NCBI GenBank assembly: GCA_947169005.1
Contig: CAMVOG010000138.1
Span: 1 to 6,496 of the forward strand
From: an uncultured Clostridia bacterium
Lineage (GTDB): Bacteria; Bacillota; Clostridia; Oscillospirales; Oscillospiraceae
DNA length: 6,496 nt
Direction: 5' to 3'
The notes beneath the pieces are model-generated. The model was not told where the DNA came from. It ran no database searches and saw only the letters and a program-made list of their open reading frames with translations. Both the position numbers and the translations under genes were made by a program. Position 1 is the stretch's first letter; each line of letters opens with the position of its first letter. Of the stretch, positions 1 to 4,446 are shown one piece after another.

Positions 1-1350
1 TCCACCGCCGTGAACAAGGTGTTCTCTGACGGCTATCAGAAGATCATCATGGAGGCCAAGAACGACGACGAGGTGCAGGTCATGTACGACGACATGATCA
101 GGAGCGCCATCGACGCGGGCCTGCGGGAGCTGACCGCCCGCCTGGACGGGACCCGCCCCTATATCCCCAACTCCGCCGCCGCCCCGGTGGGCAGCGGGGG
201 CGGCTATTCCCTGGCCGCCCCGGGCGGGGACAAGGGCGTGAAGCAGTATTTTAACGACGTGTCCTCCGCCGCCCTGCGCTCGGAGCGGGGCATCCCCAAC
301 GTCCCGGCCCCGGAGTCCCTGCGCCGCTTTCTGAAGCCGGAGCATCTCTGGCCCATCAACGAGGTCTGGGCCCTCCATGACTGGACCTATCATATGAACG
401 GCCCGGCCAATACCTATATGGTCGCCCTGCAAAGCTGGCTGGGCGGTGATTTCCCCATCCCCGTGGACCGCATCCGCGAGTCCGAGCCCCGGCCGGAGGA
501 CCCCGTCTATCTCCGCTATAAGGAGGAGATCGCCGCCATGTGTGCCGCCGCCGGGAAGGCCTGGCGCTTCGAGGACTTTGCCCGCGTCGCCCAGCGGATC
601 AACTATGAAAACCACCGAGGGCTCTTTGAGGCCCTGGCCGCCCGCCGGACAAACGGGCTGCTGATGTGGATGAGCCAGTCCTCCTGGCCCTCTTTCATGT
701 GGCAGACCTACGACTATTTTCTGGATACCAACGGCGGCTATTTCGGCGTGATGGCGGGCAATCAGCCCACCCGGGCCCTTTTCGACCCCCGGGACGACGG
801 CCTTCTGCTGGCCAACGCCTCCGCCGCCCGCTATGAGAACGTAAGCACCGAGGCGGAGGTCTTTGACCTGTGGGGCAGGCCCGTTTCCCGTCGGGTCTAT
901 ACCACCCCGCTGCTGGAGCCGGACGCCTGCGGCCTCCGCCTGGGCCGGGCGGACTTCTCCGCCTCGCCCACGGACCTCGTTTTCCTGCGCCTCACCCTGC
1001 GGGACGAGAGGGGCGCCGTCCTGGGCCGCAATATCTATTGGCACAACCGCCGGGATTACCAGGACTACCGGGCCCTGGCGGAACTGCCGGAGCCCGCCGC
1101 CTCCCTGAAGGTCCTGGGAGAGGAGCGGACGGGAGACGAGGTCCGCTGGACCCTGCGGGTGACGAACGGCCGGACCCCCGCCCTCTGCCTCCGCCTCCGC
1201 CTCACGGACCGGGCGGGCGAGCCCCTGCTGCCCGTCTTCTGGTCGGACAATTACCTTACGCTGATGCCCGGCGAGGAGCGGGAGATCACCGCCGCCGTGC
1301 ACGCAGAGCAATGGACAATGGACAATGTACAATGGACAATGGATAATTAG
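1..1350 (+). CDS. Glycoside hydrolase family 2 enzyme, exo-glucosaminidase/beta-mannosidase type, C-terminal half (5' partial)
   Basis: The frame is open from base 1 to the TAG at 1348-1350, giving 449 codons. Family members are usually about 800-900 residues, so the N-terminal sandwich domains and the acid/base glutamate lie upstream. In window codon numbering, the motif ALRSERGIPNVP near codon 95 matches the family's FxSExG-type nucleophile segment, with E95 as the likely nucleophile. The segment GLLMWMSQSSWPSFMW (codons 219-234), followed by QTYDY and YFG, is the Trp-rich end of the TIM barrel seen in exo-beta-glucosaminidases and related beta-mannosidases. Codons from about 260 onward resemble C-terminal beta-sandwich domains, including the typical SDNYLTLMPGE near the end. 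The reaction would be removal of non-reducing-end sugars from beta-linked glycans. The exact substrate cannot be read from this half. No secretion signal can be judged. The last 13 residues (QWTMDNVQWTMDN) are encoded by tandem repeat DNA, so the ancestral stop appears lost. Confidence 0.88.
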   Translation, partial: STAVNKVFSDGYQKIIMEAKNDDEVQVMYDDMIRSAIDAGLRELTARLDGTRPYIPNSAAAPVGSGGGYSLAAPGGDKGVKQYFNDVSSAALRSERGIPNVPAPESLRRFLKPEHLWPINEVWALHDWTYHMNGPANTYMVALQSWLGGDFPIPVDRIRESEPRPEDPVYLRYKEEIAAMCAAAGKAWRFEDFARVAQRINYENHRGLFEALAARRTNGLLMWMSQSSWPSFMWQTYDYFLDTNGGYFGVMAGNQPTRALFDPRDDGLLLANASAARYENVSTEAEVFDLWGRPVSRRVYTTPLLEPDACGLRLGRADFSASPTDLVFLRLTLRDERGAVLGRNIYWHNRRDYQDYRALAELPEPAASLKVLGEERTGDEVRWTLRVTNGRTPALCLRLRLTDRAGEPLLPVFWSDNYLTLMPGEEREITAAVHAEQWTMDNVQWTMDN

Positions 1351-1373
1351 CAATGTGCAATGTGCAATGCAAT
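1309..1373. repeat. Tandem CAATGGA/CAATGTG array at the 3' end of the GH2 gene
   Basis: Bases 1309-1373 are a degenerate array of about seven-base units (CAATGGA, CAATGTA, CAATGGA, then CAATGTG). The first part is translated as the end of the GH2 protein and supplies its TAG stop. The second part is non-coding and runs directly into the first GGGGAC element. Composition and unit structure differ sharply from the GC-rich gene before it. This looks like slippage-prone repeat DNA added to the gene's 3' end. Function is unknown. Confidence 0.8.
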
Positions 1374-1457
1374 CGGGGACGTTTTTTCGCCCCATCAGAG
1401 CCGTTCGCGTTTTGAGCATCGTCGCCGTGGGACAAAAGAACCGTCCCCCAATCTTCA
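1374..1457. repeat. REP/MITE-like element, copy 1 (left border of the AT-rich island)
   Basis: This is an element of about 84 bp with inverted arms. The left arm (from 1375, GGGGACGTTTTTTCGCCCC) is degraded, while the right arm (GGGACAAAAGAACCGTCCCC, 1429-1448) is intact. The central stretch at 1408-1427 (CGTTTTGAGCATCGTCGCCG) recurs with one mismatch at 2437-2456. The two copies lie in the same orientation and are roughly 80-85% identical by eye, including the trailing AATCTTCA. No open frame fits inside, so it is a non-autonomous repeat or an extragenic palindrome. Confidence 0.75.
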
Positions 1458-1502
1458 GGTTATTAGGGTGGAGGTAACTCCGATACCATAAAGGAGGAGC
1501 AA

Positions 1503-2000
1503 ATGGATAATCTGCAATGGTTGTCTTGCTGGTATCAAGTTTTTTGCGATAGAGAAAGGGAACACTTATATGGGATCGACATAGAAACCATAGACAATCC
1601 GGGCTGGTCCATAAAAATAGCCCTTAATGACACCACACTTTCTCACAAATGTTTTGCCCCAATAGAGCGCGAGTGGGAAACGGGTCATTGGCTCACCTGC
1701 TATGTGCATAACGACTGTTTCATTGGCTTTTGCGGTTTGCAAGACCTAAAAGGAGTGTCAATGGGGACGGTTCTGTTTGACAACCTTCTCGTTCCGATGT
1801 CAGCTAAAAGAAAACGGAGGTACTCAAAATGCCAAGACGGACCCGGCGTCAGTTACTCGGGTTATTTCAATCAGAATTTATTTTTGGGGACGGTTCCTTT
1901 GTCCCACTTTTGGGACGCATTAACCGTCCACGATTGCACTATTACGGTGACGATTAGAACCGTCCCCGTTGACACCGGGTGCAGCTTCAAGGAGGAATAG
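1503..2000 (+). CDS. Imm53-like immunity protein with repeat-derived C-terminus (probably damaged)
   Basis: The ATG is preceded by AAGGAGGAG at 1491-1499, a strong site. Residues 1-83 resemble the Imm53 family of polymorphic-toxin immunity proteins: an N-terminal WLxxWY, then a Cys and a Glu-His, then YGIDIETIDNPGWSIKI (residues 23-39), and later HWLTCYV and FIGFCG. Imm53 proteins are about 100 residues and would end with a short acidic helix after the FxGxxG segment. Here the family match stops at about residue 83. The next codons are read from a GGGGACGGTTCT repeat arm starting at 1755, and residues 84-165 have no family character. The gene is therefore a fusion of an immunity domain with repeat DNA and may be non-functional or altered. 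By family, the role would be binding and neutralising a cognate toxin in the cytoplasm. No toxin gene is in the window. The frame ends inside the ribosome binding site of the next gene. Codon usage is AT-richer than in the flanking genes. Confidence 0.65.
   Translation: MDNLQWLSCWYQVFCDREREHLYGIDIETIDNPGWSIKIALNDTTLSHKCFAPIEREWETGHWLTCYVHNDCFIGFCGLQDLKGVSMGTVLFDNLLVPMSAKRKRRYSKCQDGPGVSYSGYFNQNLFLGTVPLSHFWDALTVHDCTITVTIRTVPVDTGCSFKEE
1755..1975. repeat. Repeat cluster with terminal inverted repeats inside the Imm53-like frame
   Basis: GTGTCAATGGGGACGGTTCT at 1755-1774 is matched in inverse orientation at 1956-1975 (AGAACCGTCCCCGTTGACAC), with 19 of 20 positions paired. The left arm is itself flanked by TGTCAA (1756-1761) and TTGACA (1777-1782), so it can fold alone. 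A third arm, GGGGACGGTTCCTTTGTCCC, lies at 1886-1905 and also self-pairs through GGGAC/GTCCC. All belong to the same motif family as the bordering elements at 1374 and 2402. The 221 bp unit looks like an insertion into the 3' part of the Imm53-like gene. Confidence 0.7.
1829..1957 (+). other. Short 42-codon ORF with strong ribosome binding site, possible transposase relic
   Basis: An ATG at 1829 has CGGAGG at 1815-1820, eight bases upstream, which is an optimal spacing. The 42-residue product begins MPRRTRRQLLGLF and stops at TAG 1955-1957. It overlaps the Imm53-like frame in another phase and runs through the repeat arm at 1886. Its start resembles the MPRxxR opening of REP-associated tyrosine transposases. 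If one base is skipped near 1855, the frame continues as SGYF, loosely like the S-G-Y-H segment that follows in those proteins. That would fit the surrounding palindromic repeats, which such transposases mobilise. No catalytic His or Tyr is preserved, so this is at best an N-terminal remnant. It may also be chance. Confidence 0.2.
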
Positions 2001-2002
2001 TA

Positions 2003-2398
2003 TTGACCACAATAACGATGTTCTTGACTTTGATAGGAAATAACTTCGATCCAGCATATGTTACTGATCGTCTCGGTATAAAGCCGGATGAGATCAGAGT
2101 CAAAAATGAGGTTTTGGGAAATGGTCGAATTTTTGGACACTATGAATGGGGGATTTGCTCAAGCAAATACGAAACGGACTTCGCAAAGATGGCTATAGAT
2201 GAAGTCCTTGAACGAATATACGATAAAATACCTCTTTTCTCCGTAGTTGCAAAAGAAGTTATGGCAGAATGGCATTTCCTTTTTACATTTGATGTATACG
2301 AGGATTTTCCTGTTGTTGTATTTTCAAAAGAATTTATCCAAATTGCAGCGGAACTGGATGCCCAAATTGGATTTGATGTATTGTTACTGAATAAATGA
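2003..2398 (+). CDS. DUF4279-type protein of unknown function
   Basis: The product is 131 residues starting at a TTG (2003-2005), chosen because AAGGAGG (1989-1995) sits seven bases upstream. An ATG at 2018 lacks such a site. The N-terminus (LTLIGNNFDPAYVTDRLGIKPDE) carries the DUF4279 signature: a beta strand, a G-x-x-F-D-P turn, then V-T-x-x-L-G-I-x-P. This is followed by an EWG segment, a helical stretch ending in a hydrophobic strand (WHFLFTFDVY) and a last hydrophobic helix-strand. No signal peptide or membrane segment is visible. The molecular function of DUF4279 is not established. Small proteins of this type are often found among immunity-gene clusters, and lying directly behind an Imm53-like gene fits that, as inference. 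The ribosome binding site lies in the last codons of the preceding frame, which suggests co-transcription. The AT-rich codon usage marks it as part of the island rather than native to the GC-rich surroundings. Confidence 0.72.
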   Translation: MTTITMFLTLIGNNFDPAYVTDRLGIKPDEIRVKNEVLGNGRIFGHYEWGICSSKYETDFAKMAIDEVLERIYDKIPLFSVVAKEVMAEWHFLFTFDVYEDFPVVVFSKEFIQIAAELDAQIGFDVLLLNK

Positions 2399-2401
2399 AG
2401 C

Positions 2402-2486
2402 CGGGGACGGTTCTTTTGTCCCATGAGAGCTGATCCCGTTTTGAGCGTCGTCGCCGCGGGACAAAGGAACCGGTCCCAAATCTTCA
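2402..2486. repeat. REP/MITE-like element, copy 2 (right border of the AT-rich island)
   Basis: The left arm GGGGACGGTTCTTTTGTCCC (2403-2422) and right arm GGGACAAAGGAACCGGTCCC (2458-2477) are inverted repeats separated by 35 bases. Each arm can also self-pair through GGGAC/GTCCC. A flanking TGAAG (2396-2400) and CTTCA (2482-2486) extend the symmetry. The element starts three bases after the stop of the DUF4279 gene. It could form a stable RNA hairpin there and act as a 3' end, although there is no T tract for intrinsic termination. Confidence 0.78.
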
Positions 2487-2503
2487 AAACTCTGAAAAAA
2501 TAC

Positions 2504-2532
2504 TTGCATTCCCCTTTGCCTTGTGATACTAT
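2504..2532 (+). promoter_or_regulatory. Sigma-A promoter of rpsB-tsf
   Basis: The -35 box TTGCAT (2504-2509) and -10 box TACTAT (2527-2532) are separated by 17 bases. The -10 box is preceded by TG at 2524-2525, an extended -10 element. An A-rich stretch just upstream (2494-2500) could act as an UP element. Transcription would start near 2539-2541, leaving a leader of about 125 nt. This is a strong promoter, as expected for a ribosomal operon. Confidence 0.8.
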
Positions 2533-2539
2533 ATTTCAG

Positions 2540-2650
2540 CATTCCGCACGCCTCCCGACTTTTCCCTCGGTGCCTTCGGGTGGGGGAAGGGGCTGACGGG
2601 GGCGGAGGGATACCGTTTTTTGCCATGGAAACGGTATAAATAACAAAAAC
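2540..2650 (+). promoter_or_regulatory. Structured rpsB leader, candidate autoregulatory RNA
   Basis: The untranslated leader can fold into two parts. The first is a closed multi-part stem: CGCCTCCCG (2549-2557) pairs with CGGGGGCG (2597-2604) around one bulged base. Inside it, CTTTTCCC (2559-2566) pairs with GGGGGAAG (2582-2589), with a CC-UUCG-GG tip at 2573-2580. The second is a perfect nine-base stem, ATACCGTTT (2610-2618) with AAACGGTAT (2629-2637), ending 13 bases before the ribosome binding site. Ribosomal protein leaders often bind their own product. Feedback by S2 here is inference, and I do not recognise a named leader family. Confidence 0.5.
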
Positions 2651-2664
2651 AGGAGGAAACAAAA

Positions 2665-3393
2665 ATGGCAGTCGTATCCATGAAGCAGCTGCTGGAAGCC
2701 GGTGTCCACTTCGGCCACCAGACCAGACGCTGGAACCCCAAGATGGCGCCCTATATCTATATGGAGCGCAACGGCATCTATATCATCGACCTGCAGAAGA
2801 CCGTGAAGAAGCTGGAGGAGGCCTACAACTTCGTGAAGGACCTGGCCGCTAACGGCCAGACCATCCTCTTCGTGGGCACCAAGAAGCAGGCTCAGGACTC
2901 CGTGCGCGAGGAGGCCGAGCGCGTCGGCATGTACTACGTGAACGCCCGCTGGCTGGGCGGCATGCTCACCAACTTCAAGACCATGCGCACCCGCATCGAC
3001 CGGCTGCAGCAGCTCCGCAAGATGCAGGAGGACGGCACCTTCGACATGCTGCCCAAGAAGGAAGTCATCAAGCTCACCGGCGAGATCGCCAAGCTGGAGA
3101 AGTATCTGGGCGGCGTGAAGGAAATGCGCCGTCTGCCCAGCGCCCTGTTCGTCATCGACCCCCGCAAGGAGCGCAACGCCATTGCGGAAGCCCGGAAGCT
3201 GCATATCCCCATCGTCGCCATCGTGGACACCAACTGCGATCCCGACGAGGTTGACTACGTCATCCCCGGCAACGATGACGCCATCCGCGCCATCCGCCTG
3301 ATCTCCTCCACCATGGCCAACGCCGTGCAGGAGGGCCGCCAGGGCGCCGACGCCGAGGTCGAGGCTCCGGCGGAAGCTCCCGCTGCTGAATGA
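2665..3393 (+). CDS. rpsB: 30S ribosomal protein S2
   Basis: The protein is 242 residues, in the normal range for bacterial S2. The ATG follows AGGAGG (2651-2656) at eight bases. The N-terminus carries the family signature VHFGHQTRRWNPKM (residues 14-27), followed by the IDLQKT segment. A long charged helical hairpin follows at about residues 100-160, which is the coiled-coil arm. The second signature PSALFVIDPRKERNAI lies around residues 160-175, and the nucleotide-fold end IVAIVDTNCDPDEVDYVIPGNDDAIRAI comes next. The last 20 residues form an acidic Ala/Glu/Pro-rich tail, a common and variable extension. S2 assembles late on the 30S subunit, near the head-body junction, and helps recruit S1-type functions and mRNA. 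It is first in a two-gene operon with tsf, 17 bases upstream. Confidence 0.98.
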   Translation: MAVVSMKQLLEAGVHFGHQTRRWNPKMAPYIYMERNGIYIIDLQKTVKKLEEAYNFVKDLAANGQTILFVGTKKQAQDSVREEAERVGMYYVNARWLGGMLTNFKTMRTRIDRLQQLRKMQEDGTFDMLPKKEVIKLTGEIAKLEKYLGGVKEMRRLPSALFVIDPRKERNAIAEARKLHIPIVAIVDTNCDPDEVDYVIPGNDDAIRAIRLISSTMANAVQEGRQGADAEVEAPAEAPAAE

Positions 3394-3410
3394 TTTGGAG
3401 GTAAGTGAAA

Positions 3411-4328
3411 ATGGCTTTTACCGCTCAGGACGTTAAGACTCTTCGTGAAATGACCAACGTCGGCATGATGGACTGCAAGAAGGCTCTCCAGGCTACCGAC
3501 GGCGATATGGATAAGGCCGTTGACTGGCTGCGTGAAAAGGGCCTGGCCAAGGCCGCCAAGAAGGCGGACCGCGTGGCCGCCGAGGGCATGGCTTACGCCG
3601 CCGTCATCGACGGCGTCGGCGTGGCCGTCGAGGTCAACTGCGAGACCGACTTCTGCGCCAAGAGCGACCTCTTCGTGGCCTTCGTCAAGGACATCGCCAA
3701 GGTCGTCGCCACCGAGAACCCCGCCGACGTGGAGGCTCTCCGCGCCAGCAAGTATCCCGGCAGCAGCCTCACCGTGGCTGAGATCCTCCCCGAGAAGGTC
3801 ATGAGCATTGGCGAGAACCTGCAGCTCCGCCGCTTCGTCCGCTTCCCCGAGAACACCAGCGTGGCTTACGTTCACGCGGGCGGCACCCACGGCGTTCTGG
3901 TGAACCTGGCCGTGGAGGGCGGCATCGACGCCACCGAGATCGGCAAGAACGTCGCCATGCAGATCGCCGCCATGAGCCCCAAGTTCTGGGATAAGGCTCT
4001 GGTGCCCCAGGATGACATCGACCACGAGATGCAGGTGCAGCTCGCGCTGATGGAGAACGACGAGAAGATGGCCTCCAAGCCCGCCGCCGTGAAGGAGAAG
4101 ATCGCCGCCGGCAAGCTGAACGCCTACTACAAGGAGAACTGCCTCCTGCAGCAGGACTTCGTCCGCTCCGACCTCTTCCAGGGCTCCGTCGAGGGCTATA
4201 TCGCCGACGCCGCCAAGAAGCTGGGCGGCTCCGTGAAGTTCCTCAACGCCGTTCACTACGTGATGGGCGAGGGCATCGAGAAGAAGGAAGACGACTTCGC
4301 CGCCGAGGTCGCCAGCATGATCAAGTGA
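3411..4328 (+). CDS. tsf: Elongation factor Ts
   Basis: The product is 305 residues. The ATG at 3411 is preferred over an in-frame GTG at 3405 because GGAGGT (3397-3402) lies eight bases before the ATG and only two before the GTG. Residues 1-50 form the UBA-like N-terminal domain, with the typical LREMTNVGMMDCKKAL. The CETDFCAKSD motif holds T79-D80-F81, the conserved residues that insert into EF-Tu near its magnesium site. The rest covers the two subdomains of the core and a C-terminal module, with the final helix in EGIEKKEDDFAAEVASMIK. EF-Ts is the cytoplasmic exchange factor that releases GDP from EF-Tu during translation. The gene is co-transcribed with rpsB and followed directly by a terminator. 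The pyrH-frr genes that often follow in this order are absent. Confidence 0.98.
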   Translation: MAFTAQDVKTLREMTNVGMMDCKKALQATDGDMDKAVDWLREKGLAKAAKKADRVAAEGMAYAAVIDGVGVAVEVNCETDFCAKSDLFVAFVKDIAKVVATENPADVEALRASKYPGSSLTVAEILPEKVMSIGENLQLRRFVRFPENTSVAYVHAGGTHGVLVNLAVEGGIDATEIGKNVAMQIAAMSPKFWDKALVPQDDIDHEMQVQLALMENDEKMASKPAAVKEKIAAGKLNAYYKENCLLQQDFVRSDLFQGSVEGYIADAAKKLGGSVKFLNAVHYVMGEGIEKKEDDFAAEVASMIK

Positions 4329-4347
4329 TTTTGCCGTAAGGCTCCAT

Positions 4348-4381
4348 GGGCGCGCCGCGCAAGCGGCGCGCCCTTTTTTTT
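4348..4381 (+). terminator. Intrinsic terminator of the rpsB-tsf operon
   Basis: GGGCGCGCCGC (4348-4358) pairs perfectly with GCGGCGCGCCC (4363-4373) across a GCAA tetraloop, followed by eight T residues at 4374-4381. The very stable 11 bp stem and the T tract are a textbook Rho-independent terminator. It lies 20 bases after the tsf stop and immediately before the next promoter, so it separates the two transcription units. Confidence 0.95.
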
Positions 4382-4382
4382 G

Positions 4383-4410
4383 TTGCATTTTCCGTGCTTT
4401 CCTGTATAAT
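4383..4410 (+). promoter_or_regulatory. Sigma-A promoter of the secreted dockerin protein gene
   Basis: TTGCAT (4383-4388) and a perfect TATAAT (4405-4410) are spaced by 16 bases. The downstream run is AT-rich (ATATATAACC), which would ease strand opening, and the start would be near 4417. The leader to the ATG at 4447 is about 30 bases and carries GGAGG at 4434-4438. The -35 box overlaps the end of the preceding terminator's T tract. Confidence 0.78.
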
Positions 4411-4446
4411 ATATATAACCTTTCCTTGAAACCGGAGGAATGATCC

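Noticed and set aside
870..1346. A 158-codon plus-strand frame overlapping the GH2 gene
   Set aside because: Its product is rich in Pro, Gly, Arg and Ala, which is out-of-frame reading of a GC-rich gene. It lacks a ribosome binding site.
1503..1519. The start of the Imm53-like gene (ATGGATAATCTGCAATG) resembles part of the tandem array at 1339-1355
   Set aside because: The match is 15 of 17, but residues MDNLQWL fit a normal Imm53 N-terminus and the ribosome binding site is good. Chance is the simpler explanation.
1309..2486. CRISPR array
   Set aside because: The repeats are irregularly spaced, occur in both orientations and have no uniform spacers.
2610..2637. The nine-base hairpin before rpsB as an intrinsic terminator or attenuator
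   Set aside because: No T tract follows (the next bases are AATAAC), so it cannot be a standard terminator.
2536..3204. A 222-codon minus-strand frame across rpsB
   Set aside because: It is antisense to the clear S2 gene and its leader, and its product is biased in composition.
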